Assembly: GCA_028386065.3 (NCBI GenBank)
Contig: JAKUCV010007119.1
Span: 1 to 64,000, forward strand
Source: Turnera subulata
Taxonomy: Eukaryota; Streptophyta; Magnoliopsida; Malpighiales; Passifloraceae
Direction of reading: 5' to 3'
Length of the DNA stretch: 64,000 bases
Every line of letters starts with the position of its first letter. Position 1 is the first letter of the stretch. Of the stretch, positions 11,001-22,759 are shown one piece after another. Below the pieces are notes generated by a model that ran no database searches, was not told where the DNA came from, and saw only the letters and a program-made list of their open reading frames with translations. Made by a program: the position numbers and the translations under genes.

Positions 11001-12516
11001 TGTAAGTAATATGCCCAAAAGCCAATCAATGGATGATCGTATATAGTCATGTATATACATTAAGGTTATTCCAATAAATATGATTATGAGATAATCGCTT
11101 GCACATATTTATAACCCTAGAATATATATTTGATATATTCTTAAATGTCCCTAGTCGATTATTATTATGGATGGGTTATAATAATAAATTAAGACTAGCG
11201 TATGTTGAGAATTTATATGTGATATGAATTCTACATACGGTACAAGTTGGAGAACTTGTGGACTGGACCGACACACATAAGAATGCTACATGGAGCGTTA
11301 TATGTTTGTCGACAGCGATTCTTATCTGTATTGTCCATAGACCTGAGATCGTCAAGGTTCCCAACATGTGAGTCATACACTTTGATATTATTCCTAGTCA
11401 TCCGTAACTAGGTGGACTTAAGGGTAATCATTGGGTATATGATAAGTGTGTAGTGGGTTTCGTATGATCAGAGGGGATTCGTCCAACCCATATAACGGGT
11501 ATATTATCGGATGGTTTCTTGATAGAGTTGAACTGTAAATGCACGGCCGTGCTCGGATTATGATATGGTGATATCATTGATATCCGTTTTACACAGTTAA
11601 CTCGAGGATCAAGAAACCGAGATTAAACACATACGAGATTGACATATTCCATGTCTCGGTTTAATCTTGATAATGAGACGAAGGGACGATGACATGTTTC
11701 GAGGCATTTAGAATCAGTACTGATCTTGTCGTTCAGGAAGCAATGATGTGTTGCTAAACGCCGCTCTTTGCTTATAATTGTAAATGAGTTTACAATTATC
11801 GCCAGACGTTACAAGTGCCTACAGGTTCACACACATACAGCCGTTGATTCGAGCAGGTGGTTGAACTGTGGTTGGACCATGGTTCGACCAAGGTGTGGTT
11901 GGACCGTGGTTGGACCAGGGTCGTTTTTGGACTGGTTTGGTTCAATTATTGTCAGAATAATTGACCAAACTTAGTGCTGTGATGAGTTGGTGTGTTGGTG
12001 CACTAGTGGGAGACATAATCATGTTGCTTAATGGTCCACCTTGTTGGCCATTAACTCCACTACATTATGCATTTGATGGGGTTGAGTAATCTGATTACTC
12101 TAGCCTTCCTTCTCACTTGCTTGAGGTTTTTAAGAGCTTTGAGAGTGTCTTGAGGTCTGAAAATTTTCAGAGGCAAAAGACACACACGTCTTCTTGAGAA
12201 AGAAGAAAGAAAACACCACAAACACAACTCCCGGAAATCTGTTGCTAGCACACCAGTTAGGGAGAGCTCGGGTTGAAGTCGTGAGATGTTATTCAGCCGG
12301 TTACAACGGTTTGTGTGGATACCATAGAGGGGCGAGGCTTACGTCTGGCTCTTGCTGATTCCGGCACTTCAGTTAGATGGAAGATCCTAACCGTGTAAGG
12401 TACGGAAAATTGTTATTCGGTTTATATGCTTCACATGTGTTCCTATGTTGTTTCCGGAAATTCCGCTGCATGTTTTTCTTGTATATGAGTGTCATATAGC
12501 GTACCGGAAACTTACA
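11001..12516 (+). mobile_element. Element B 5' LTR
   Basis: It runs from TGTAAGTAATATGCCC (TGTTAG in the 3' copy) to GGAAACTTACA, 1516 bp. Bases 11774-11799 form a perfect hairpin, 11-bp arms ATAATTGTAAA/TTTACAATTAT around TGAG, kept in the 3' LTR. Bases 11860-11930 hold repeated TGGTTGGACC units, one fewer than in the 3' LTR. Confidence 0.93.
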
Positions 12517-12517
12517 G

Positions 12518-12530
12518 TGGTAGCGGAGCC
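12518..12530 (+). promoter_or_regulatory. Element B primer-binding site
   Basis: TGGTAGCGGAGCC begins one base after the LTR end. It resembles the initiator-tRNA-Met site TGGTATCAGAGCC used by most plant copia elements but differs at two central positions. Four other elements in the window have the same 12 bases. Confidence 0.85.
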
Positions 12531-14272
12531 TTCTTGTGAAGCTCTAAACCCTATAAGTGATGCATATGTGATATGATCATCTTAGTATGTGTTGTTTTCA
12601 TTTTATGTCTGTGATATGCTAAATGATTTTGAACATGTTGATGTTGTGTTTTGTCAAATGAGTTTTGAAAAACAAGCACTTGATTGATATGAGATATTGA
12701 TCAAGATGTTAATGGCAATAAGTCGAAGAGTTCGACTAAGAAAAATCGAGTGTCGGTTTGTGTATCGAATGATTATCGTTCTAGTACATCTAGGCCATAA
12801 CATCGATGTTGGTGTGACCAACATCGATGTTGGCATGAGTTTAGCTTAGGCCGAACCTTCATAACATCGATGTTGTGTGACAAACATCGATGTTCTGATG
12901 AAGTGTAGCCTAGGCCGAATCTTCACAACATCGATGTTGTGTGACCAACATCGATGTTCTCATGCAAACACTCAACAACATCGATGTTAAGAGTTACAAC
13001 ATCGATGTTATTTGAGCTCGGCCAAATTGGTTTGAAGTTCCAGAATTCAAATAACATCGATGTTCAAGTTCCAACATCGACGTTATTGAGTTCCAGAAGT
13101 TCAAACATCGATGTTTAAGGTCAACATCGATGTTATAATGCTACTGCCAAAAATCTTGAACTTTCAAGTACTCAAAACATCGATGTTTAAGTGTTCAACA
13201 TCGATGTTCTTGAGCTACTACCAAATAGTTTGGAGTTCAAGTACTCAAACATCGATGTTTAAGTGTTAACATTGATGTTCTATGCACTCGGAAACCTCCA
13301 ACATCGATGTTTGATGGTCAACATCGATGTTCTGAGGGCTCGGCAACCTCCAACATCGATGTTTGATGGTCAACATCGATGTTTTGAGGGTTCGGCAACC
13401 TCCAACATCGATGTTTGAGTGTCAACATCGATGTTTTGCAGATTCGCAAACTCCAAACATCGATGTTGAAGGGTTCAACATCGATGTTGTGGAACCCAGT
13501 AACTTCAACTGTGAATTCGGGGCAAAAGGAGGCCGAATTGGTGTCTGGCCTGAACAGCAAAGTTGTAGCCCTACTTCTTAGCTTTCCAAGGACACCAAGT
13601 TTGCACAAATCCGAGCTCTACAGCTCTGGATATGGCCGAAATACTAAGTGCTGCCAAGTAGTTGGGAGAATCAGATTCTCAAAACATCGATGTTCAAGTT
13701 AGACATCGATGTTCACATGTATTTTTGGTTTCCAAATTTACATAACATCAATGTATGATTTGTTGATTATATGCATGTGATGTATGAACATATGTTGATG
13801 AAATATTAAGTTCTTAGTTGCCTTCCATGATAAGCACTCATCATTGCTTAGATCAACACTAGGTAGGTTTTGCCAAAGCAAGGTGCCTATGTTTATCCTA
13901 GCAAGGTGCGAGTGGATAATTGTAATATCTCGACTGCTTATTGTGGGTTTGGACTTAACTAAGTCATCTTAATAGGATTAAGGACTTAGAGGCAAGGGTT
14001 GAGTAATGTCTATGAGATAGATATGGACAAAGTGTTGTTCACTCAACTATCCAAGAGTTACATGAGATGTAATTGACAAGAGTTGTCTACCTAAATAGCT
14101 ATGATGTAAGTGATCAGCCAAAGCTGACTTATATTGTGGTGAAATATGGATCTTGGCCTACTTATGATTATTTTGATTCATAGTAGGAGTATCATTTAAT
14201 AGAATTCCTTGTTAAATGATTTTGTATACATGACTATTATTTGTGTGAGTTGATCATTGTTGTAGAGTTACC
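12531..14272 (+). other. Element B long 5' leader
   Basis: There is about 1.74 kb between the primer site and the gag ATG, with no convincing coding. Its centre is the palindrome array at 12799-13713. Small ORFs read NIDV- or HRC-rich peptides and are only translations of that repeat. Such a long, structured leader would be the RNA 5' end, where packaging and translation signals normally lie. Confidence 0.7.
12799..13713. repeat. Array of 26 paired palindromes AACATCGATGTT
   Basis: There are 26 sites in 13 pairs, starting at 12799/12820, 12863/12883, 12927/12947, 12977/12998, 13053/13073, 13104/13123, 13176/13197, 13248/13268, 13300/13320, 13352/13372, 13404/13424, 13456/13477 and 13683/13702. 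All are the exact 12-mer except single changes at 13073, 13268 and 13702. Within pairs the starts are 19-21 bp apart. Pairs recur mostly every 50-52, 64 or 72-76 bp. The 52-bp stretch at 13248-13488 is partly a plain tandem repeat, but spacers elsewhere differ. Confidence 0.95.
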
Positions 14273-14964
14273 ATGGCACAAAACACTAGCACATTATCAT
14301 TGCGATCGGTCCTTGAGAAGGACAAGATGAATAGGAATAGTTTCCTAGAGTGGCATCACATTTTGAGGATAGTCCTCAAACAAGAAAAGAAATTGTATGT
14401 CCTTGAATGGCCTGTTCCTAATGAACCGGCGCCTAATGCTCTTAGGGCAGAATGAGATGCTTATAAGAAGCATGTTGATGATGCATTGGATGATTGCATG
14501 CCTTATGCTAATTACCATGGACTCTGAGCTTCAGAAGCAACATGAGAACATGGGGGCGTTCGATATGATCGAACACCTGAAAATGCTCTGTGTAGAGCAA
14601 GCAAGGCATGAGAGGTACGAGACCTCTAAGGCATTGTTCCAATGCAATATGGCCGAGTCATCACCCGTGAGACCTCATGTGCTCAAAATGATTAGATACA
14701 TTGAGAGCCTTGAGGGTCTTGGTTTCCTTGGCAAAAGAAAGGGTAAAGCATAGTTTGACAAGAAGAAGAAATGTACCAAATGGTTTGGTGCATGTACATC
14801 TTCTTGTTCTAATGTGCTGAATCCCATGGGTGGTGTTGCAAAGGTAGGAAATTGTTTCCGTTGCAACAAACCAGGCCATTAGAAGCGCAACTGCCCTGTT
14901 TACCTTGAAAAGGTAAAGAAGCAGAAGGGAAGTGAGACTTCCGCTTCAGGTATTTTGTTATAGA
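14273..14964 (+). pseudogene. Element B gag, frameshifted
   Basis: The start MAQNTSTLSLRSVLEKDKMN and LKQEKKLYVLE are typical of copia gag polyproteins. A TGA at 14453-14455 closes the first piece, and a second piece in another frame (14397-14753) carries ELQKQHENMGAFDMIEHLKML and YIESLEGLGF. A zinc knuckle, CFRCNKPGHxKRNC, lies near 14851-14892 with a stop inside it. At least two frameshifts are needed to follow it, so it is a pseudogene. Confidence 0.85.
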
Positions 14965-14986
14965 GGCTAAGATCTCTACCTCTGCA

Positions 14987-17455
14987 TCATGGGTACTAGA
15001 TACCGGATGTGGTTCTCACATTTGTTGAAATGTGAAGAAACTGAGAAAGAGTAGGAGAATGGCTAAGGGTGAGATAGACCTACGCTACGGAATTGGAGCA
15101 AGAGTTGCTGCATTAGTCGTAGGGACTCTCTATCTATCCTTACCTAGTGTTTTGGTTTCAGAACTAGACAATTGTTATTATGTACCATCCATAAGCAGGA
15201 ATTTGATTTCTGTGTCTTGTATGGACAAGAAAGGTTTTTCATTGATAATAAAGAACAATTGTTATTCTATTTACTTCAATGAAAAAATATATTATGGTGG
15301 TGCATTTTAAACGATGGTTTGTATGTTCTAAACCAAGAAATGCCTGTCTATAACGTTAATACGAAGAAGGTTAGAATGAAGTACAGAGTCCACTCGGAAA
15401 GGTATTAAAATGCTTCGATCTGATCGAGGAGGTGAATACTTAGACCGAGAGTTTCTTGATCATCTAAAGGGTTGTGGTATAGTATCACAACTTACTCCAC
15501 CGGGTACGCCTCAATGGAATGGTGTATCCGATAGGAGGAACAGAACCTTGTTAGACATGGTTCGTTCTACGATGAGTCAAGATGACCTTCCTTCTCTATT
15601 TTGAGGACATGCATTATTGAGTGCTGCATTTACACTTAACCGTGTTCCATCTAAATCGGTCGAAAAGACACCATATGAGATATGGACTGGGAAGCGTCCC
15701 AATTTGTCTTTTATTAGGATTTGGGGTTGTGAGGCTTACGTAAGACGTGAAGCATCAGAAAGACTCGGCCCTAAATCCGACAATTTCCTTTCGTATGATA
15801 CCTTAAAGAGTATTGTTTCTATAATCCCACAGAGCACAAAGTGTTTGTGGCTCGGACTGCTATTTTTCTAGAAAGATAGTTCATTTCTAGAAGAATCAGT
15901 GGGAGGAAATAGAACTCCAAGAAGTTCGAGATATAGAGGCTGAGATGGAACAAGGATAGGATCCGCAAGTTGTTGTGGATGAGAATCCTGTACCTGTAAC
16001 ACATGGACCGCGTAGGTCGGATAGGATTCTGTATGAGCCTGAGAGATATGGATTTCTCATAACTCATACTGGAGATGTGATGCTCATAGGTGAGGATGAG
16101 CCCACTTCCTATCGCTGGCCACTACGGGTCTGGACTACAAGAAGTGGCTTGAAGCCATGAATTCGGAAATGGAATCCATGTATGAAAAACAAGGTATGGA
16201 CCTTGGTTAATCCACTTGAAAGGGTAAAACCTATAGGGTGCAGATGGGTCTTTGTGAAAGACCGACATGGATGGTAATGTGATTACCTTTAAAGGGCAAT
16301 TGGTTGCGAAAGGTTTCAAGCTAGTTCATGGTATTGACTATGATGAAACTTTCTCACCAGTCGCCATGGTTAAATCCATCCGGATTCTATTGGCTATAGC
16401 TGCATACCACGATTATATGAGATATGGCAAATGGATGTCAAAAACCGTTTTCCTTAAACGGAAATCTTTTAGAGGATGTGTATATGACACAGCCTGAAGG
16501 TTTTGTCGATCCAAAGAATGCCAATATGGTATGCAAGTTGCAAAGGTCCATTTATGGACTTAAGCAAGCTTCAAGGAGTTGGAATCTTCGTTTTAATGAA
16601 GTAATCAAAGAGTTTGGTTTCATTAAAAGTGAAGATGACTCATGTGTTTACAAGAAGGTTAGTGGGAGCACTATTGTTTTCTTGTTACTTTATGTTGACG
16701 ACATTCTACTCATTGGGAATGATATTCCGACACTACAGTCTGTAAAGACTTGGTTAGGAAGAATTTCTCAATGAAGGACTTAGGAGGAGCTGCCTAAGTG
16801 TTAGGTATAAAGATCTATAGAGATAGATCCAAAAGGCTTCGCGGGCTAAGTCAGAGTACATATGTTGACAAGGTGCTAAAGAGGTTTAGCATGCAAGATT
16901 CCAAGAAGGGTTTCTTGCCCATGTCACATGGCATATCTCTCTCAAAGAATCTATGTCCTAGTACGACTAAGGAGAGAGAGCGGATGAGTAAGATCCTTTA
17001 CGCTTCTGCAATAGGATCTGTCAGGTATGCCATGCTATGTACTAGACCGGTTGTCGTTTATGCTTTGAGTGTCACAAGCAGATGCCAATCTGATCCCAGT
17101 GAAAGTCACTGGACAGCAGTTAAAAATATCCTTAAGTACTTGAGAAGCACTAAGGATGCATTCCCAGTTTACGGAAGCGTTGATGGGCTTGTTATAAAGT
17201 GTTACAAGGATGCTAGCTTCCAAACTGACAGGGATGTTTTTAGATCGCAATCAGGTTATGTGTTTTTGTCTTGGAGGTGGCGCTGTTTGCTGGAAGAGTT
17301 CCAAGCAAGAAACAGTTGCCGACCCTACGACTGAGGCTATACAAAGTTCCACTGACAACTATGTATCACATCTTTTGACTGAGCCTCTCACACAGCGGAA
17401 GCATGAAGGTCATGCTACATCCATTTGTATTAGATACATGGATGATTGGCTTTAG
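14987..17455 (+). pseudogene. Element B pol: protease, truncated integrase, reverse transcriptase, RNase H
   Basis: The protease motif VLDTGCGSHI has its Asp codon at 14999. NCYYVPSISRNLISVSC follows at 15170-15220. Integrase loses its zinc domain and first Asp in a deletion near 15385-15410 and resumes at LRSDRGGEYLD and TPQWNGVSDRRNRT. Reverse transcriptase is spread over several frames: ATG piece 16267 (GIDYDETFSPVAMVKSIRILLAIAAY), then 16424 (GLKQASRSWN and YVDDILLIGND). RNase H (CYKDASFQTD, SQSGYVF) ends near 17455. Many stops and shifts are present. It is clearly copia by domain order, but the finer lineage is not certain. Confidence 0.85.
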
Positions 17456-17469
17456 TGCAAGTGGGAGAC

Positions 17470-18999
17470 TGTTAGTAATATGCCCAAAAGCCAATCAATG
17501 GATGATCGTATATAGTCGTGTATATACAATAAGGTTATTCCAATAAATATGATTATGAGATAATCGCTTGCACATATTTATAACCCTAGAATATATATTT
17601 GATATATTCTTAAATGTCCCTAGTCGATTATTATTATGGATGGGTTATAATAATAAATTAAGACTAGCGTATGTTGAGAATTTGTATGTGATATGAATTC
17701 TACATACGGGTACAAATTGGAGCACTTGTGGACTGGACCGACCCACATAAGAATGCTACATGGAGTGTTATTTGTTTGTCGATAGCGATTCTTATATGTA
17801 TTGTCCTTAGACCTGAGATCGTCAAGGTTCCCAACATGTGAGTCATATACTTTGATATTATTCCTAGTCATCCGTAACTGGGTGGACTTAAGGGTAATCA
17901 TTGGGTATATGATAAGTGTGTAGTGGGTTTTGTATGATCCAGAAGGGATTCGTCCAACCCATATAACGGGTATATTATCGGATGGTTTCTTGATAGAGTT
18001 GAAGTGTAAATGCACGGCCGTGCTCGGATTATGATATGGTGATATCATTGGTATCCGTTTTACACAGTTAACTCGAGAATCAAGAAACCGAGATTAAACA
18101 CATACGAGATTGACATATTCCATGTCTCGGTTTAATCTTGATAATGGGACGAAGGGACGATGACATGTTTCGAGGCATTTAGAATCAGTACTGATCTTGT
18201 CGTTCGGGTAGCAATGATGTGTTGCTAGACGCCGCTCTTTGCTTATAATTGTAAATGAGTTTACAATTATTGCCGGAAGTTACAAGTGCCTACAGGGTCA
18301 CACACATACAGCCGTTGATTCGAGCAGGTGCTTGAACCGTGGTTGGACCATGGTTCGACCAAGGTGTGGTTGGACCGTGGTTGGACCGTGGTTGGACCAG
18401 GGTCGTTTTTGGACTGGTTTGGTTCAATTATTGTCAGAATAATTGACCAAACTTAGTGTTGTGATGAGTTGGTGTGTTGGTGCACTAGTGGGAGACATAA
18501 TCATGTTGCTTAATGGTCCACCTTGTTGGCCATTAACTCCACTACATTATGCATTTGAGGGGGTTGAGTAATCTGATTACTCTAGCCTTTCTCCTCACTT
18601 GCTTGAGGTTTTTCAGAGCTTTGAGAGTGTCTTGAGGTCTGAAAATTTTCAGAGGCAAAACACACACACATCTTCTTGAGAAAGAAGAAAGAAAACACCA
18701 CAAACACAACTCCCCGGAAACCTGTTGCTAGCACACCAATTCGGGAGAGCTCGGGTTGAAGTCGTGACACGTTCTTCAGCCGGTTACAACGGTTTGTGTG
18801 GATACTGTAGAGGGGCGAGGCTTACGTCTGGCTCTTGTTGATTCCGTCAGTTCAGTTAGGTGGAAGATCCTAACCGTGTAAGGTACGGAAAATTGTTATT
18901 CGGTTTATAAGCTTCACATGTATTCCTATGTTGTTTCCAGAAATTCCACTGCATGTTTTTCTTGTGTATGAGTGTCATATAGCATACTGGAAACTTACA
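17470..18999 (+). mobile_element. Element B 3' LTR
   Basis: It begins TGTTAGTAATATGCCC after the purine tract GCAAGTGGGAGAC and ends GGAAACTTACA at 18999, 1530 bp. It keeps the perfect hairpin (18245-18270). It has one more GTGGTTGGACC unit than the 5' LTR, which explains most of the length difference. TSD TTTTA follows at 19000-19004. Confidence 0.93.
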
Positions 19000-19477
19000 T
19001 TTTAGCACTTCACAGATCAACTCTGTTGTCACCTTAATTCTCTTGCCTTTGATGGTTGTCTTGATGCACTCAACCAGCCCCTTATTTCCATACTCAACAG
19101 TCATGTTGTCATAGAAGTCCTTCATAAGAACTTCATAACCTTGTACCTTCAAAGTGGCTAAGGTTTCAAGAGTAGCATCCTTCATAAGCTTTGTTACTGC
19201 AATGGCCTTAAAATCGTCAAGCTCCATTGTATAGGCTGGAGTATGAGTGAAATATTTCTTCTTAGGCCTCTTCTTGAATCCAGATTTGGACAGATTCTTA
19301 AGCTTTCTCTTGGCTGGTGCAGGAGTTGTTTCTTCTTCTTTCTCGGACTCCTCATCCTCTTCCTCAACTTCTTCATCAGCCGTGTTAGACTCTGCATCAT
19401 CTTCATCCTTATCTTCATCTCTATCACTGTTATCTTCATCTTCTTCTTTCTCTGATTCCTTCTCGCCTTTCACTTCT
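19000..19477 (-). pseudogene. Element E downstream ORF, middle part (acidic domain)
   Basis: The reverse-strand ORF has a long Glu/Asp run, then basic PAKRKLKNLSKSGFKKRPKKK, then the start of the folded domain (MELDDFKAIAVTKLMKDATLE). The architecture matches element A: acidic block, nuclear-signal-like lysine cluster, folded domain. The LTR of B cuts it at 19000 and the solo LTR at 19477; both junctions carry TSDs and the protein continues on the far sides. Glu-rich ORFs on the opposite strand (19243-19504) are shadows. Confidence 0.82.
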
Positions 19478-22400
19478 TGTAACGTCTTGAATTTTTGTTT
19501 TTAATTTTTATAGAATTTTCAAATTTTTTGGAATTTAATTTCCAATTTTACCCTCCATGAATTTCTGGGTATTTATGGTCAAAGAAAATATTTTATTTTC
19601 TTGGTAATATTATTATTATTATTATTTATTTTATTTTTATGTGAGAATTAATCATTATTTCAGGATTAAAATTTAATTTTGTTTGTGTTTGGATATAAAA
19701 CACATGGACAAGGGTAGTTTTGATTTAAACTACGTAGTTTTGGGAGTGTTAAGGCATAAAACTCAAAGGTAGCTTGCGCTTTGACTAGGTCAGACGGGCG
19801 CGTTGACCTGAGAAGCTGGGAAAGGTGAAACGACGCCGTTTTGGACACGGCCGAATCCTAGGGTTCTCTAGGTATATAAACGTCTTTTCTTCTCTCTCTC
19901 CTCACTCTTTTCTCTCCTGAACGGCTGCTTTTTCTTCTCCATTTTCTTTTCTTTTACCCTCGATTTCCCACTCTCGTTTCTTCGCTAGAAATCGTCTTCC
20001 ACTTGGATTCTTCTCTCCCCTTCGTCTCCTTCATCTTCTTCGCTCGTGAGACTGTCACCTCTGCTTCATTTCGTTGAGTGCTGCATCGTCGTCTTCAACG
20101 CCAAGAACCGTCACCACCGCAGCGTCAAGGAAGGAGAGGATCGGGGCTCGACATGCACTGGAGACTCGTCCTCGGCATCGCCAGTCGTTGTCCATGCGCC
20201 ACCGTGTGACGGGTAAGTCACGGGTCGCCCTTCTCTTCTCCTCTATCGTTGCATCCCCGAGTGATGATTTTCTAATCGGGTTTCTTTTTGGATGGTGGTT
20301 TTGTTGTTGCGGGTTGCGGGGATGTTGGTTGTGTGCGGTTGTGTTGTGCTGTTGGGTGTGGTGTTCGGTGGTGGTTGCTTGAGGTTGGTCGGGTTGATTG
20401 GTGGCGGGTCTGTGTTCGGGTAGAGCGAGGAATACTCAGGTTAGTTTGTCAGTTCCTGGCAGAACCCGAGGCCGGAGTATGGGTCCGATAGCTGCTAGTG
20501 CGGGTGTGCTTTCTGGTAAGTGGTTCCGACAGTTTTTATTATTCTTTGTGTTTTCTTGTTGGCTCGGTTGTTTGGTACAAACCTGTGTAAATGAATTAGT
20601 CTGAAATATGAAATTGCTAGCTTGTAAACTATACATTGACTTGTATTTGGGAGTTCTTGAGTATAAGTGGTTTCTGGAAATTTAATTGGTAGTTGATCAC
20701 CATGTTGTTTTTTTTTTCGAATAGGGCACTACGGATTAGCGTTGTGGAACCTTAAGTATGCTAATTGGTGGACTGATTTCTTAAGTAGTTTCCAGGTTTG
20801 TTATGGGGTAGTTTTTGTTGGAACTTTTAATATATTAAAACGGTAGATTGTTTTTCAGAATAGCTCTCGGGTTTTCTAATGAGTTTCATTAAAATCCTTG
20901 TGTATAATATATATACTAAACATTGATGAGTTTAGAATCTTTTGTTTGGGTGCTGTTTTGGATTTCATTGTTTGATTGACTTGGTACAAGATGGTTGCTG
21001 AATATTAGAAAAAAAAAAGAAAAGAAAGAGAATAATTATAAGTTTCTATATGTGCTAAGAGGAAGTGACAATCATGATTTCAAACATGATCAACTCTTGG
21101 TTAATGTGGTTAATAGTTTTATCTAATATATATGTTTTGACATAATTATACACTTGGCTGGGAGGTCGCGAATTGAATGCCTTGATGGATTTTAGGTCAA
21201 GCTTTACGATAAAAGACTTTGGGTTGTCTTACAACCAGGTTGAAACTCACTAGTATATTGTATTAAGATCTTATGCCCAAGTTGTAACACGGAACTCAGG
21301 TTTACAAATGACTTTCCTTAATTAAATTAATGGGTCCTAGATCTCATTCCTTTACGTAACTTGACAGGATAAATTCCTTAATGCCTAGCACACTTCCAAC
21401 CCATGATCTATTGGTGTGTGTGCTATGCTTGATACGTGTATCAATGTTTAGGTGAGGGTTGTTCCAGATGAGCAACTAGGTTTTTATGCCGAGGAAGGTC
21501 TGGATGCTAGCTATCTTTTGGTCAATGAATTAGGTGAGGACAGCTTTACTGCCTACAATACTCGGTTAATTAACATGATATGCAAAGTGGTAATATTTGT
21601 TGGCACTGAATGCTGTATGCGTGTATGTTTGTTGTGCTGATGATGCTATTTGCAAAGTGTATTATGTTGATGATACCTATGATGTGGTGTGCCTGATTAT
21701 GTGACCTGTTGTACGATGTGATATATTGTGCCTGTCGAGCATGACTTGTTTTGTTATGTTAAAACACATGAGATGTAGATTTGTGGTTTGTGTGGTGGAC
21801 TGTGGGCTGGAGGCCCGGACTTGAGAATAATATATTAAATCCACAAAACACTGTTTGATCAAAACGTACGGCACAACTCTTTAAGCAAAATTGAGAATAA
21901 CAAACTATAATAATTCTACTGTGGGGCTGTTGACCGGTTGGTTCGAGTGGGAAGTGATACCCCTCGGGATTGCATACGGGATAGCATGGTATATGCGGTT
22001 TAGCATATGGGTCTGTAATGACCGGTTCTACCTCCCTCTTTCTATCTCCCCATTTCTATCTCCCTCTTTCACTCTGTCTATCTCTCTCTCTCACTGGTTG
22101 TATTGGGCTTTGCCCTGAATATATTGGGCTTATGCCCTGGTTGTCTCATGAGACGAGACCGAGCTCGACGCACACAGTAGAGGGCCCTAATAAACTACTT
22201 AAACCTAATAACAACGATAATAATATAAGTAATGATAAGTGATGGTCTGAAGTCTGGTGATGACTTGTGTTGGGTGTTGTGACTTGTTTGTGCATTGTGA
22301 TTGCTTTTGCTTAATACCGGTGTATTTGTGGTTGATTTGTAGTTGTATACTTTGGTTTATTTGTTTGCGGTGAGACAGTGGTTGGTCTCACCCCCTCACA

Positions 22401-22759
22401 GTCTTTTTTAGGTTAACTGCTCATTGAACAGTGGTGCATATCAGCAGGTGGCGGTGCTTTCCCCTCGGGTCGGATCCATAGAGTTCACTACATACATGTT
22501 ATTATATGTTTTGTCTTCCGCTGCATACTCGCTTCCTTGTATAATTAATTGTATAACTATGTGTTGATTATGTTGTTGATATCGTATCCCGGAGAGGAGG
22601 GCATTTTGGTCACTTCTCATGTTGTAATTAATTTAATGGGTTATTTGGGATACGGATGTTTAGTTGATGATTTTCGTGTCCCGGGAATGAAAAGGGCAAT
22701 TTAGTCATTTTATATGTAAATTCTATTTTATATTAATAAATTGGGACACGGGCGTTTCA
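19478..22759 (+). mobile_element. Solo LTR, about 3.3 kb, Ty3/gypsy Tekay/Del-like
   Basis: It starts TGTAACGTC, ends GGGCGTTTCA and is flanked by perfect CTTCT duplications (19473-19477 and 22760-22764) inside the third ORF of E. It contains no gag or pol. A TATA box (GTATATAAACG) near 19872 is followed by a CT-rich start region, giving + orientation. Near 22030-22110 is a CT-rich simple stretch. Length and the TGTAACG start fit long chromovirus (Tekay/Del) LTRs, but the family is inferred. Small ORFs such as 20074-20382 have no recognisable domain. Confidence 0.75.

Larger units (their letters stand above)
11001..18999 (+). mobile_element. Element B: complete but decayed Ty1/copia element
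   Basis: Two LTRs (11001-12516 and 17470-18999) bound a primer-binding site, a long leader, gag, protease, partial integrase, reverse transcriptase, RNase H and a purine tract (about 17458-17469). A perfect 5-bp target duplication, TTTTA, lies at 10996-11000 and 19000-19004. It sits inside the third ORF of E and is therefore younger than E. The two LTRs differ by a few percent by eye, not computed. It has no third ORF and is not a Sirevirus. A fragment of the same family lies at 1-198. Confidence 0.93.

Noticed and set aside
13318..13702. Overlapping ORFs on both strands with NIDV/HRC peptide repeats
   Set aside because: They translate the palindrome array in several frames and resemble no known domain.
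12799..13713. CRISPR-like array (regularly spaced short repeats)
   Set aside because: The repeats are 12-base palindromes in pairs inside a plant retrotransposon leader, with related spacers. There are no cas genes and the host is a plant.
19243..19504. Ser-rich and hydrophobic ORFs on the plus strand
   Set aside because: Shadows of the Glu-rich third ORF of element E.
20074..20604. Possible small host gene (Arg/Trp/Cys-rich ORFs after a TATA box)
   Set aside because: It lies wholly within a TSD-flanked solo LTR, with no recognisable domain and overlapping frames.
22018..22118. Regulatory CT-rich microsatellite
   Set aside because: Imperfect simple sequence inside the solo LTR; nothing supports a function.
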